From contig NZ_CP023276.1 of the NCBI RefSeq assembly GCF_003065365.1, positions 1,302,001 to 1,366,000 on the forward strand: a DNA stretch of 64,000 bases, read 5' to 3'. Positions 35,817 through 45,323 of the stretch are shown piece by piece. Position 1 is the first letter of the stretch; each line of letters opens with the position of its first letter. The stretch comes from Polynucleobacter difficilis. GTDB taxonomy: Bacteria; Pseudomonadota; Gammaproteobacteria; Burkholderiales; Burkholderiaceae. The notes under the pieces were generated by a model, which searched no databases, was not told the DNA's origin, and saw only the letters and a program-made list of their open reading frames with translations. Position numbers and translations under genes: made by a program.

Positions 35817-37352
35817 CTACGCCAGATCTAACAACTTAAGGCGCTGGACTTTACCAGAGGGCCCCCTAGGCAAGTCTTTCATGAAGAGAATAGTTTTAGG
35901 CGTTCTAAATTTACCTAGATTATCAATACAAAATTGGCGCATTTCCGCCTCGGAGCAAGATTGCCCCTCCTTTAAAATGATGCAGACCATAATCTCTTGG
36001 CCGTAGTTGGCATCTGGTATTCCGACAGAAGCGGCATCTAATACGGCTGGATGCTTCAAAACAACTTCATCGATTTCACGAGGGGCAATATTTTCACCGC
36101 CCTTAATAATCAATTCTTTCAATCTACCGGTAATGAAGTAAAACCCATCAGCATCCCGCATTCCTAGATCGCCCGTCCTCATCCAACCTTCTGCATCAAA
36201 GGCTTTCTTAGTTTCGGCCTCACCCTTGTAATAGGCATGCAATACATTCTCACCCTTGAGGCAAATTTCCCCTGAAACGAGATCAGACACCACGCCTCCA
36301 GAATCGTCCACAATCTTTGCTGTAACTCCACAGGGCAGTCCAGGACTGCCAAAACGCCTGCGCTCGTCGTGTGGATTGCAAAACACAATCGAGCAGGTTT
36401 CCGTCATCCCCATTGCCTCGATCACAGGCATTCCAAATAAGGCCTCAAACTCACGATGGTGCTCTGGTGGCAAAGGAGCAGATGCTGAGCGCCCGAAACG
36501 AATGTGTTTAAGCTGAGCGATATCGGGTTTACTGGCGCCACTTTTTGCGGCATTAATTAAATAAGCAATGATGGTGGGAACCATATTGATCCACGTGCAA
36601 CGATATTGAACTACCATCTTCCACCACGTCGATACTGAAAAATGATGGGGGGCAACAATCGATCCACCAGAAAAGAATGGTGTTATGGTTGAAATAACTT
36701 GACCGTTGATATGGTAAATGGGCAGCGAGCTCAAGACAATATCTGCCGGAGTTAGCTGATGCCATTCACTAATCGACTTGGCTGCGTGCAATAAATTCCG
36801 ATGCGTTAATAAAACCCCCTTTGGCGTGCCAGTAGTGCCCGAGGTATACATTAATAAAGCGGCATTATTGGGATCAATTTGTGGCAAGGGCGATCGCACT
36901 GATTTAAGAAAAGGTCCATATTCGGCGTCTGGGTCCAATTCTACTAACGCAAAGGTGCGTTGGGTTTTTTTCAAGGCTGCAAATAAGCTCGGCTTGTTCT
37001 CTGGCGCATAAAACAGTATCTCGATATCGCTATGGTCTAAAACCCAAGCCAGTTGATCTACCGGCGCCAAGAGGTTCAACGGGGTAACCACCCTCCCACA
37101 AACCATCGTGGCAATAAATACCGTTGTGGTCTGTCGTCCATTATGCATAAAGATGCCCACATGACCAGCGGCACTAATTTGGCGGTCATTCAACCAGCCC
37201 ATAAAATGCTCGGCCTCTATAGCCATCTGCCCATACGATAATTTCTGATCGGTCTCCGGAGCAAACAGCAAGACGTGGTCCGGCTGCCGCTTGGCCCACT
37301 TCGTTAAGACTTGGGCAATGCTAGCGCTAGCTGAGTTCAGAATTTCTGCCAT
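35817..37352 (-). CDS. sauT: AMP-forming acyl-CoA ligase, probable sulfoacetate-CoA ligase (SauT-like)
   Basis: 511 residues, ANL superfamily. The ATP loop is LLMYTSGTTGTPKGVLLTHRN, followed by GMTETCS, GWMRTGDLGMRDADGFYFITGR and the catalytic C-terminal lysine in PRGPSGKVQR. It activates a carboxylic acid to its CoA thioester. It sits 35 bases after an acylating aldehyde dehydrogenase on the same strand; in Cupriavidus necator the SauT/SauS pair turns sulfoacetate into sulfoacetyl-CoA and then sulfoacetaldehyde. Enzyme class is secure; substrate is inferred from neighbours. Confidence 0.85.
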   Translation of the reverse strand: MAEILNSASASIAQVLTKWAKRQPDHVLLFAPETDQKLSYGQMAIEAEHFMGWLNDRQISAAGHVGIFMHNGRQTTTVFIATMVCGRVVTPLNLLAPVDQLAWVLDHSDIEILFYAPENKPSLFAALKKTQRTFALVELDPDAEYGPFLKSVRSPLPQIDPNNAALLMYTSGTTGTPKGVLLTHRNLLHAAKSISEWHQLTPADIVLSSLPIYHINGQVISTITPFFSGGSIVAPHHFSVSTWWKMVVQYRCTWINMVPTIIAYLINAAKSGASKPDIAQLKHIRFGRSASAPLPPEHHREFEALFGMPVIEAMGMTETCSIVFCNPHDERRRFGSPGLPCGVTAKIVDDSGGVVSDLVSGEICLKGENVLHAYYKGEAETKKAFDAEGWMRTGDLGMRDADGFYFITGRLKELIIKGGENIAPREIDEVVLKHPAVLDAASVGIPDANYGQEIMVCIILKEGQSCSEAEMRQFCIDNLGKFRTPKTILFMKDLPRGPSGKVQRLKLLDLA

Positions 37353-37387
37353 ATTAAGGAGAGTAAATTGCCGCTAAGTTGATCTGA

Positions 37388-38791
37388 CTATTTAGGGTAT
37401 CGACTGAAATAATTCGCTAGCAAAGTCTCAACATCCGGCACTTTTTCAGCAATCGGCCGTACTACACGAGTGGTGTTGAGGTAGTGGCGATAGTTCATGT
37501 TATCGGAGAAATTATTTTTTCCCCAGGTACCACAGCCCATCGACAAAGAGAAAGGAAGACCATTTTCAAAGCTGCCTCCAGTAGCAATGGCATGTGCCTG
37601 GTTCACAATTACACGCGCAACCGGTAAATCACGGGCCAAATCAGCCGCCCTCTCCTCCATGATCGAGCCGCTGCTTGCCGTATGCAAGCCAACCGAATGT
37701 CCTGCGCCTTGATAAGAATAAACATTAGTAACCAATTCTTTGGCAGCCTGAAAGTTTGCAGCGCGCCAGACTGTCAAAATAGGACTTAATTTTTCGCCTG
37801 AAAATGGAGCAGTTGAACCATAGCCGGCTTCTTCAACCATAAAAAAACGCGCGCCGCTGGCTTTGGGGTGCTGTAACTTTGCCCGCTCTGCAATCACTGC
37901 TGGTGATTGGGCTGTTAAGGCTGAAGTTAGTTTCCTGTTACTAAACATCACATCATGAAGGCGTTGCTTATCAGCGGCATCTAACAGTACGCCGCCAGCG
38001 CGCTCTAAGGCTTCAATCGCAGAGTCATAGATCGCATCAAGCAAAACGGCTCCATTCTCACTGGAGCAACTGGTCGCATTATCAAATGTCTTTGATTGAT
38101 TAATTTTATGAGCTGCGGCATCCAAATTGGCATGCTCATCTATGATCACCAACACATTACCGGCGCCCACTCCAAATGCTGGCGTTCCACACGTGTAAGC
38201 GGAACGTATATTGGCTTGCGAGCCTGTAGCCACAACTAAATCAGCCAACCGCATCAGCTCGTGTGTAGCATCTTTTGTAATCGGGTCTGGCAGCATCTGT
38301 ACCAAATCCCTTGGCGCCTTCACTAAATCCAACTGCGCATGAACAAATTCTAATAAACGAAAACACGTTGATTGCCCTTTCGGGGATGGGGCAATAACCA
38401 CTGCATTACGGCATTTCAGAGCATTCAAAATTTTATTGATTGGCGTAGCGCCGGGATTGGTTGAGGGCGTAATAGCAGCCACAACCCCTACCGGCCTTGC
38501 ATACTCTGTAATTCCAGTTGCGGAATCGTGAGAAACAACTCCAACCGTTTTGGCCTTTTGTAAATCTCGTACTAAGCCTAATGTTTTACGAAAATTCTTT
38601 TTAAACTTATCAGCAGCATCACCCAGGCCCGTATCGCGGACGGCTAATTTAGCCAACTCCTCATTTCTGCTGGGCTCCAAAATAGCCCACGCAACTGAGG
38701 AGACAACTAAATCAACCTGCTCTTGCGTGTATAACTCAAACTCTTTTTGCGCAATATGGGCGCGCTGGATGATACTTTCTACTTCTGACAT
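37388..38791 (-). CDS. sauS: Acylating aldehyde dehydrogenase, probable sulfoacetaldehyde dehydrogenase (SauS-like)
   Basis: 467 residues, CoA-dependent aldehyde dehydrogenase family. Catalytic Cys242 sits in FDNATSCSSENG; Rossmann region includes GVVAAITPSTNPGATPINKIL and VVATGSQANIRSAY. It lacks the C-terminal alcohol dehydrogenase half of AdhE. With a CoA ligase downstream and xsc in the same island the likely reaction is reduction of sulfoacetyl-CoA to sulfoacetaldehyde. A propionaldehyde or succinate-semialdehyde enzyme is the main alternative on sequence alone. Middle gene of the Bug - sauS - sauT run. Confidence 0.87.
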   Translation of the reverse strand: MSEVESIIQRAHIAQKEFELYTQEQVDLVVSSVAWAILEPSRNEELAKLAVRDTGLGDAADKFKKNFRKTLGLVRDLQKAKTVGVVSHDSATGITEYARPVGVVAAITPSTNPGATPINKILNALKCRNAVVIAPSPKGQSTCFRLLEFVHAQLDLVKAPRDLVQMLPDPITKDATHELMRLADLVVATGSQANIRSAYTCGTPAFGVGAGNVLVIIDEHANLDAAAHKINQSKTFDNATSCSSENGAVLLDAIYDSAIEALERAGGVLLDAADKQRLHDVMFSNRKLTSALTAQSPAVIAERAKLQHPKASGARFFMVEEAGYGSTAPFSGEKLSPILTVWRAANFQAAKELVTNVYSYQGAGHSVGLHTASSGSIMEERAADLARDLPVARVIVNQAHAIATGGSFENGLPFSLSMGCGTWGKNNFSDNMNYRHYLNTTRVVRPIAEKVPDVETLLANYFSRYPK

Positions 38792-38831
38792 ATGCTCTTT
38801 ACTGTAAGTTTAAAAATGATCACTAACACGC

Positions 38832-39815
38832 TCAATCGACCTTAATATTGGCCGCTTTTACAACCTGCTTCCACTTGGCAATCTCTTTTTTCACTACAGC
38901 ACCCAACTGGGATGGCGAATCACCCACTGCTTCCGCACCTTGACTGAGTAACTTTTCTTTTACTTCAGGCTGCGCAAGCACTTTTAAGGCTGCTTTATTT
39001 AAGCGCTCAACGATTGGCTTTGGAGTGCTTGCTGGAACGAACATGGCATACCAAGAGTCAACTTCAAAATCCTTAAAGCCTGATTCAGCCATGGTGGGCA
39101 CATCAGGAAAAACTGCAGACCGCTTAACGGTTGAAACTGCCAAGGCTTTTACTTTTCCAGATTTTACAAACTGAGCTGCAGCCGGTATCGAAACCCAAAG
39201 CAATGGAACTTGTCCTGCTATGACATCCGTAATAGCTGGGCCACCGCCACGGTAAGGGATATGCACCATGTCAACACCGGCATCTGTTGCCATCATGGCC
39301 CCAGCAAGGTGGCCTGGTGAACCATTGCCAACCGACGCATAAGAAATCGAGCCAGGTTTTGCCTTGGCCATCTCAATTACTTCTTTTACATTCTTGGCAG
39401 GAAAATTCGGGTTTGCTACCAAAATTTGTGGCAAAGATGCAATGGTTACTACTGGAGAAAAATCCCTCTCCGTATCAAAAGGTAATCGTGGGTAAAAAGA
39501 TGGATTAATAGTATGCGATGAAAGCGTGAACAAAACCGTGTATCCATCGGATGGGGATTGCGCAGCTAAAGCAGATCCAATTGAGCCACCAGCACCGCCA
39601 CGATTATCAATAATGACTTGTTGACCTAGCTCTTTAGCCAGCGGCTCCTGAACTATTCGGGCAATAACGTCAGTACCACCTCCAGGAGGATAAGGCACGA
39701 TAAATTTGATTGGCTTAGTGGGCCACGATTGAGCTTGAACTGCGCCAATCATTAAGGCGCTAGAGAGGCAAATAGCAACCCCAGACACCAAGGACATAAT
39801 CATTTTTTTATTCAT
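38832..39815 (-). CDS. Bug-family binding protein (2 of 3), first gene of the sauS-sauT run
   Basis: 327 residues from ATG at 39813-39815 (MNKKMIMSLVSG), which has GGGAG five bases upstream; an ATG four codons earlier is less well placed. Signal peptide ends VQA-QSWP; Bug signature QSWPTKPIKFIVPYPPGGGTDVIAR. The gap to sauS is only 40 bases, so it is co-transcribed with the sulfoacetate enzymes and its ligand is plausibly sulfoacetate. TctA/TctB permease genes are absent here. Confidence 0.92.
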   Translation of the reverse strand: MNKKMIMSLVSGVAICLSSALMIGAVQAQSWPTKPIKFIVPYPPGGGTDVIARIVQEPLAKELGQQVIIDNRGGAGGSIGSALAAQSPSDGYTVLFTLSSHTINPSFYPRLPFDTERDFSPVVTIASLPQILVANPNFPAKNVKEVIEMAKAKPGSISYASVGNGSPGHLAGAMMATDAGVDMVHIPYRGGGPAITDVIAGQVPLLWVSIPAAAQFVKSGKVKALAVSTVKRSAVFPDVPTMAESGFKDFEVDSWYAMFVPASTPKPIVERLNKAALKVLAQPEVKEKLLSQGAEAVGDSPSQLGAVVKKEIAKWKQVVKAANIKVD

Positions 39816-39880
39816 ATAAACTCCCATAGAAGTTATTCTTGTAAGTCTCCATCAGTAACCATACTCTATTCAGCTTACCT

Positions 39881-39955
39881 GAACAAGTTGTTTCGTATAA
39901 GTAAAAACACTAACTTATTTATGCTATAAATAGATTATGTTCTATTAAAATGAAC
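39881..39955. promoter_or_regulatory. Candidate IclR operators between the sauS operon and iclR
   Basis: GAACAAGTTGTTT (39881-39893) is a 13-base palindrome with one mismatch (GAACAA-G-TTGTTt). A second pair, TGTTC (39938-39942) and GAAC (39952-39955), has the same nine-base spacing as the pair before the TRAP operon. The 169-base gap 39816-39984 is otherwise A/T rich and holds no gene. Autoregulation of iclR and control of the Bug-sauS-sauT run is the natural reading. Confidence 0.6.
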
Positions 39956-39984
39956 GAAATATGTAATTTTATGAGATTAATCCT

Positions 39985-40785
39985 ATGTTCGAGCTAGAAA
40001 CGATTGAAATTCTGGATACCTCAAAAAAGGATCCTTCGAACGAAAACTCCTCAATGCTCAAGGGAGTTGTCATTCTAGAGGCCTTGGCAGCACTTCGTCA
40101 GCCAGCCTCTCTGGCCCAGCTCATGCAAATTACAGGAATGCCGAAGGCTTCGTTGCATCGCACTTTGGCTATTTTTGAAGAAGCCGGTCTTGTTATGCGC
40201 GAGCCTGGAGGAAAGGCTTACAGCCCTGGAGAGCGCCTTGCGAGCCTTGCACTTGAGACCTTATGCCATGACAGTGTTTCCAGCGTACGCCATTCAATAT
40301 TACGAAAACTGGTGTCAGACCTAAAAGAAACCTGTAATCTGGCTGTACTTCGCCGCGGCGAACTTTTTTATTTGGATCGGGTAGAAGCAAACTGGGCCTT
40401 ACGCCTACACCTCCCACCGGGAACAGTGCTACCGCCGCATTGCAGCGCAAGCGGAAAGCTCCTGCTTGCCTTTAAACCCCTAGATGAACGCGCAAAACTA
40501 CTCGATAACTTACCGCTAGAGCAATTTACACATCGAACCATTGTCGATCGCGATTTGCTGGAATCCGAACTAGACCGAATTATTAGTACCGACTATGCCG
40601 TCGACAATGAAGAATATGTTCTGGGAGTTTCCTGCGTTGCAGTACCAGTGCGAGATAAGCATGGCGATGCCGTTGCGGCAATTGCCATCCATGCTGCCAC
40701 AGCCCGGCTGCCGCTCAATCAAGCAATGGAGTACATCCCTCAGCTTCGTGCTGCCGCAGAGCGGATATCAAACACCCTTAGCTGA
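39985..40785 (+). CDS. IclR-family transcriptional regulator
   Basis: 266 residues. N-terminal winged helix-turn-helix at about 25-85 (LEALAALRQPASLAQLMQITGMPKASLHRTLAIFEEAGLV), then the IclR ligand-binding domain (about 100-260; SASGKLLLAF and SCVAVPVRDKHGDAVAAIAI). It is divergent from the Bug-sauS-sauT run and heads iclR-pta-soeABC. It is the best candidate for binding the GAACAA/TTGTTC sites upstream of both operons, the TRAP genes and xsc/cobS. The inducer is probably a C2 sulfonate or sulfoacetaldehyde (inferred). Confidence 0.93.
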   Translation: MFELETIEILDTSKKDPSNENSSMLKGVVILEALAALRQPASLAQLMQITGMPKASLHRTLAIFEEAGLVMREPGGKAYSPGERLASLALETLCHDSVSSVRHSILRKLVSDLKETCNLAVLRRGELFYLDRVEANWALRLHLPPGTVLPPHCSASGKLLLAFKPLDERAKLLDNLPLEQFTHRTIVDRDLLESELDRIISTDYAVDNEEYVLGVSCVAVPVRDKHGDAVAAIAIHAATARLPLNQAMEYIPQLRAAAERISNTLS

Positions 40786-40800
40786 GCCAATGATCAAAAC

Positions 40801-41703
40801 ATGAGTTCAAAATACCCTCTCTTAGAGGCCCTCATCCAAGAGTCAAAAGGCAGGAAGCCGCTTGGCGTAGTCTTTCCACTCAGCGAGCCCGCCCTCGAAA
40901 CGGTAACGCAATTGCGGGAGCAGTCTCTTTGCGCTCCCATCTTAATTGGACCCCAGGAGCAAATCGCCCTATTAGCAAAGAAGATGGGGGCTGATATCAA
41001 CGGAATACAAATCATTGATACGCCGAACAACCCCGTTGAGGCAGCGCAGATTGCAGTGGCAATGGCTAAAGCTGGTGCGCTTGCTGCGCTAATGAAAGGC
41101 TCCCTACACACCGAGGACTTAATGGGTCCGGTTGTCAGCAAGGAAGGCCTGAGAACGGAGCGAAGAACGAGTCACCTCTTTTTGTTTGAACTCAGCAGTT
41201 ACCATAAGCTGATTGGGATTAGCGACTGCGTTGTTAATATTGCACCCACGGTTGAGCATAAAAAACATATCTTGCTCAATAGCTTAGATGCACTCGCCAA
41301 AATTGGAATCATTAAGGCCAAAGTAGCCATCATCGCAGCAACTGAGGTTGTTAATCCAAGCATGCAGGCAACTGTGGATGCAAAGACATTAGTCGATTTA
41401 CAGCGTGATGACGCTTTTTTTCCGGGCGCATTGATTGAAGGACCCTTCGGTTTTGATAACGCCATTTCAGCGACCTCTGCAAAAACAAAGGGGATCGACT
41501 CCATGGTCTCGGGCGATCCTGATCTATTGCTCGCCCCCGATCTTCAGGCTGGCAATATTCTGTACAAGTCGCTTATCTATATGGCAGGTGCTGAGTGCGC
41601 CGGAGCTATCTTAGGTACTAGCGTGCCAATCATCCTAACCTCGCGCTCCGACTCGGTTTTTTCCAGAGTAGCATCCACCGCATTGGCACTACGCCTAGCC
41701 TAA
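40801..41703 (+). CDS. pta: Phosphate acetyltransferase
   Basis: 300 residues, short PTA/PTB-family enzyme without the long N-terminal domain of E. coli Pta. Motifs MKGSLHTEDLM, RRTSHLFLFE and EGPFGFDNAIS are typical. It converts acetyl phosphate, the Xsc product, to acetyl-CoA; a short pta beside xsc is a standard feature of taurine, isethionate and sulfoacetate clusters. It starts 15 bases after iclR and 31 bases before soeA, in one operon. Phosphate butyryltransferase is the sequence-level alternative; context favours Pta. Confidence 0.9.
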   Translation: MSSKYPLLEALIQESKGRKPLGVVFPLSEPALETVTQLREQSLCAPILIGPQEQIALLAKKMGADINGIQIIDTPNNPVEAAQIAVAMAKAGALAALMKGSLHTEDLMGPVVSKEGLRTERRTSHLFLFELSSYHKLIGISDCVVNIAPTVEHKKHILLNSLDALAKIGIIKAKVAIIAATEVVNPSMQATVDAKTLVDLQRDDAFFPGALIEGPFGFDNAISATSAKTKGIDSMVSGDPDLLLAPDLQAGNILYKSLIYMAGAECAGAILGTSVPIILTSRSDSVFSRVASTALALRLA

Positions 41704-41734
41704 ACCAAATCTCCTTTTAAGAGACCACAAAGCC

Positions 41735-44605
41735 ATGTTTAAGATTTTTTCAAAAGATCCGATCCACGATCCGATTCACAAGCAAGCAGCTGCAACTGAA
41801 ATCAAAAAAACAACGTGCTATATGTGTGCCTGCCGCTGTGGTATTCGAGCGCATCTGCGCGATGGCGAACTGGTCTACATTGATGGCAACCCTGAGCACC
41901 CGCTGAACCAAGGCGTTATCTGCGCAAAAGGATCTGCTGGCATCATGAAGCAGAAGTCTCCGGCGCGCATCACAAAACCCCTTCTACGCAAGAAAGGAAG
42001 CGACCGAGGCTCTGGTGAGTTTGATGAAATTAGTTGGGAGCAAGCATTTGAATTGCTTACCGATCGATTAAAAAAGATCCGCGAAACCGATCCAAAGAAA
42101 TTTGCTCTATTTACCGGACGTGATCAGATGCAAGCCTTAACCGGTCTATTTGCCCGCCAATTTGGCACGCCGAATTATGCAGCGCACGGCGGATTTTGTT
42201 CCGTCAATATGGCTGCCGGAATGATTTACACCATTGGCGGCAGTTTTTGGGAATTTGGTGGACCCGATCTGGATCACGCAAAGCTGTTCATCATGATTGG
42301 CACTGCTGAGGATCACCACAGTAATCCAATGAAGATTGCGCTCTCGAAATTTAAAAGAGCAGGCGGTCGTTTTATATCCATCAACCCGGTACGCACCGGT
42401 TACTCTGCCATTGCCGATGAATGGATTCCGATTAAACCGGGCACAGACGGCGCCCTGTTCATGGCCCTCATGCACGAACTCATTCGCACTGAACAATACG
42501 ATGCGGACTTCTTAAAGCGCTATAGCAATTCTGGTCAGCTGGTCTGTCTGGATGCAGGACCCGAGGAGGGTCTATTCTTATTTGACCCCGACTCTGATCC
42601 GATTAATGCCGATTTACCGCACAATAAATACGTATGGGATGCCAATACCCAGAGCGCAAAACCCTGCTTTGAAAAAGGCGTATCGCCAACGCTCTGTGGC
42701 GAGTTCATCATGGGCCCAGGCCCACACCAAGGTAAAAAAGTAGCGCCCGCATTTGAATTGCTGCGTAAGCAAGTGCACGACACAACGCCAGAATGGGCGT
42801 CCTCCATTACCAGCATTCCGGCTGATCGAATTAAAAAATTAGCAACTGAAATTGGTCAAGCTGCATTTGAGCAAGCATTTGAAATGCCGGTGCAATGGAC
42901 TGACGCCTGGGGCGAGTCCCATCAGACGGTTACCGCAAGGCCAGTCGCCTTTCATGCCATGCGCGGATTGGCAGCCCACTCCAATGGCTTTCAAACAACG
43001 CGTGGCTTGGCTGTGTTGATGTCATTGATTGGCACGATTGATAGGCCAGGTGGCTTTAGGCACAAAGCACCTTATCCACGGCAGGTGCCGCCAAATGTAA
43101 AGCCGCCCTCTTCTGAAAACGACATCAAACCCAATACGCCGCTTGGAAAAGCCCCGCTGGGATGGCCCACTCAGCCAGAAGACTTAGCTCTCGATGCCAA
43201 GGGCAATGCCCTGCGCATCGATAAAGCCTATACCTGGGAGCACCCATTAGCAGCCCACGGCTTAATGCATAACGTGATTACCAATGCGGTCAAGGGCGAC
43301 CCCTACCCCATTGATACGCTGATGATCTTTATGGCTAATATGTCATGGAACTCGACCATGAACACCATGGAAGTGCGCGAGCTCTTAAATTCTAAAAATG
43401 CCAACGGTGAATTTAAGATCCCATTCCTGGTGGTGTGCGATGCCTTTCAATCGGAAATGGTTGATTTTGCCGACCTCGTTCTGCCTGATACAACTTATTT
43501 AGAGCGCCACGATGCAATGAGCTTATTGGATCGACCGATTTCGGAATACGACGGTCCAGTTGATTCCGTGCGCATTCCAGTCTTGCCGACTACAGGTGAA
43601 TGCAAGCCCTTTCAGGAAGTGTTAATTGAATTGGCCTCACGCTTAAAGTTCCCCGCATTTACTACCGAAGATGGCGGCCGCAAATTTAAAGACTACCCAG
43701 ATTTTATTACGCGCTTTGAAACCGCCCCCAACTCAGGCATTGGATTTTTGGCAGGATGGCGCGGCAAGGATGGCGAAAAGAGTTTACGCGGTGAGCCAAA
43801 CCCAGATCAATGGAAGCGTTACGCTGAAAACAATTGCGTCTTTCATTACAAAATGCCTGTAGAGCATCAATACATGCGCAATTGGAATCGTGGCTATCTC
43901 GACTTTAGTAAGGCAAATGCGCTGCGTCAAAAAAATGATCCAATCATGATTGCAATTTATTCCGATATTTTGCAAAAATTTCGCTTGGCAGCAAAAGGAC
44001 AAAGACCAGGATCTGCCCCTCCCGAGCATCTCAAATCCCGCATCCTCAAGTACTTTGATCCATTGCCGTTTTGGTATCCACCCCTCGAAGATGAGGTTAC
44101 GGATCTAGAAAAATACAGCTTGAACGCAATCACTCAGCGTCCGATGGCGATGTATCACTCTTGGGATTCACAAAACGCTTGGCTGAGACAAATTCATAGC
44201 CATAACTATCTGTACGTCAACACCAAAACGGCGCTAGAGCATGGCATTAATGATGGCGCTTGGATGTGGATTGAATCGCAATGGGGCAAGGTCAAGTGTA
44301 TGGCCCGCCACTCCGAAGCCGTAGATCCAGGCACTGTTTGGACATGGAATGCCATTGGTAAGGCAGAGTCTGCTTGGAGCCTCGATCCGAGTTCGGATGA
44401 GTCTAAAAAAGGATTTTTGCTAAATCACCTGATTTCTGAAGAACTATCGCTTGGTGGCTTTTCAGTCAGCAACTCCGATCCAATCACCGGCCAAGCCGGC
44501 TGGTACGACGTACGTGTCAAATTAGCCGCTGCAGATGAAAATGAACCCGAAGAAACATGGCCGCAAGTAAAGGCTCATCGGGTGCCCGGAATGATTACTA
44601 AATAA
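41735..44605 (+). CDS. soeA: Sulfite dehydrogenase (quinone) molybdopterin subunit SoeA
   Basis: 956 residues, DMSO reductase superfamily. An N-terminal [4Fe-4S] site C28-x2-C31-x3-C35-x27-C63 precedes the MGD-binding domains; Cys155 in GGFCSVN is a candidate molybdenum ligand. No twin-arginine signal is present, so the enzyme faces the cytoplasm, as in Allochromatium SoeABC. It oxidises sulfite to sulfate with quinone as acceptor. Followed by ferredoxin-like and NrfD/DmsC-like subunits and located between pta and xsc, where sulfite is made. Polysulfide or DMSO reductases are related, but those are usually exported. Confidence 0.9.
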   Translation: MFKIFSKDPIHDPIHKQAAATEIKKTTCYMCACRCGIRAHLRDGELVYIDGNPEHPLNQGVICAKGSAGIMKQKSPARITKPLLRKKGSDRGSGEFDEISWEQAFELLTDRLKKIRETDPKKFALFTGRDQMQALTGLFARQFGTPNYAAHGGFCSVNMAAGMIYTIGGSFWEFGGPDLDHAKLFIMIGTAEDHHSNPMKIALSKFKRAGGRFISINPVRTGYSAIADEWIPIKPGTDGALFMALMHELIRTEQYDADFLKRYSNSGQLVCLDAGPEEGLFLFDPDSDPINADLPHNKYVWDANTQSAKPCFEKGVSPTLCGEFIMGPGPHQGKKVAPAFELLRKQVHDTTPEWASSITSIPADRIKKLATEIGQAAFEQAFEMPVQWTDAWGESHQTVTARPVAFHAMRGLAAHSNGFQTTRGLAVLMSLIGTIDRPGGFRHKAPYPRQVPPNVKPPSSENDIKPNTPLGKAPLGWPTQPEDLALDAKGNALRIDKAYTWEHPLAAHGLMHNVITNAVKGDPYPIDTLMIFMANMSWNSTMNTMEVRELLNSKNANGEFKIPFLVVCDAFQSEMVDFADLVLPDTTYLERHDAMSLLDRPISEYDGPVDSVRIPVLPTTGECKPFQEVLIELASRLKFPAFTTEDGGRKFKDYPDFITRFETAPNSGIGFLAGWRGKDGEKSLRGEPNPDQWKRYAENNCVFHYKMPVEHQYMRNWNRGYLDFSKANALRQKNDPIMIAIYSDILQKFRLAAKGQRPGSAPPEHLKSRILKYFDPLPFWYPPLEDEVTDLEKYSLNAITQRPMAMYHSWDSQNAWLRQIHSHNYLYVNTKTALEHGINDGAWMWIESQWGKVKCMARHSEAVDPGTVWTWNAIGKAESAWSLDPSSDESKKGFLLNHLISEELSLGGFSVSNSDPITGQAGWYDVRVKLAAADENEPEETWPQVKAHRVPGMITK

Positions 44606-44624
44606 CTTTTTCTATAGAACTTCT

Positions 44625-45323
44625 ATGTCACAAAATAACAGCACTTCTGTAAAGTCAGTCCCAAAGACCAAGCAACTGGCTTTGGTCATCGACCTGAATG
44701 TATGCGTGGGTTGCCATGCCTGCGTCACATCTTGCAAAGAATGGAATACCTCGGGATCGGCTGGTCCGCTGACCGACCTCAATGCTTACAGCGCAAATCC
44801 AAATGGTGCTTTTTTCAACCGGGTTCAAACCTATGAATCTGGCACCTTCCCCAAAATGGAAACCGTACATTTTCCAAAATCATGCCTGCACTGCGAGGAC
44901 CCTCCTTGCGTACCGGTATGCCCCACCGGTGCCAGCTATAAACGTGCTGAAGATGGCATCGTGCTCGTTGATTACGATAAATGCATCGGTTGCAAGTATT
45001 GCGCTTGGGCCTGTCCTTATGGCGCGCGTGAACTCGATGAAGAACGCCAAGTGATGACCAAATGTACCTTATGCGTAGATCGGATCTATAGCGAAACCTT
45101 GCCAGAAAGCGAAAGAAAACCTGCATGCGTTCTCGCCTGCCCCACGAGTGCTCGTATTTTTGGTGATGTCCATGATCCTGAATCAGAAGCAAGCCAAGCA
45201 ATTGAAAAGCGCTCGGGCTACAAGCTTATGCCGGAGTGGGAAACACAGCCAGCAAATCACTATTTACCACGCTCGATCACCGAAATCATTAATGCAGTAA
45301 AGGCAGAAAATAATGCATCCTAG
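44625..45323 (+). CDS. soeB: Sulfite dehydrogenase iron-sulfur subunit SoeB
   Basis: 232 residues, DmsB/NrfC-type electron-transfer protein with four cysteine clusters: CVGCHACVTSCKEW, CLHCEDPPCVPVCPTGA, CIGCKYCAWACPYGA, and CTLCVDRI with ACVLACPTSARIFG, enough for four [4Fe-4S] centres. It passes electrons from SoeA to the membrane subunit. No signal peptide. It overlaps the soeC start by 11 bases. Confidence 0.93.
   Translation: MSQNNSTSVKSVPKTKQLALVIDLNVCVGCHACVTSCKEWNTSGSAGPLTDLNAYSANPNGAFFNRVQTYESGTFPKMETVHFPKSCLHCEDPPCVPVCPTGASYKRAEDGIVLVDYDKCIGCKYCAWACPYGARELDEERQVMTKCTLCVDRIYSETLPESERKPACVLACPTSARIFGDVHDPESEASQAIEKRSGYKLMPEWETQPANHYLPRSITEIINAVKAENNAS

Noticed and set aside
41735..44605. 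Reading the molybdoenzyme as periplasmic DMSO or polysulfide reductase, or formate dehydrogenase
   Set aside because: No Tat signal, and the operon context is pta and xsc, where sulfite must be removed; the CYMCACRCGI-type site fits SoeA.
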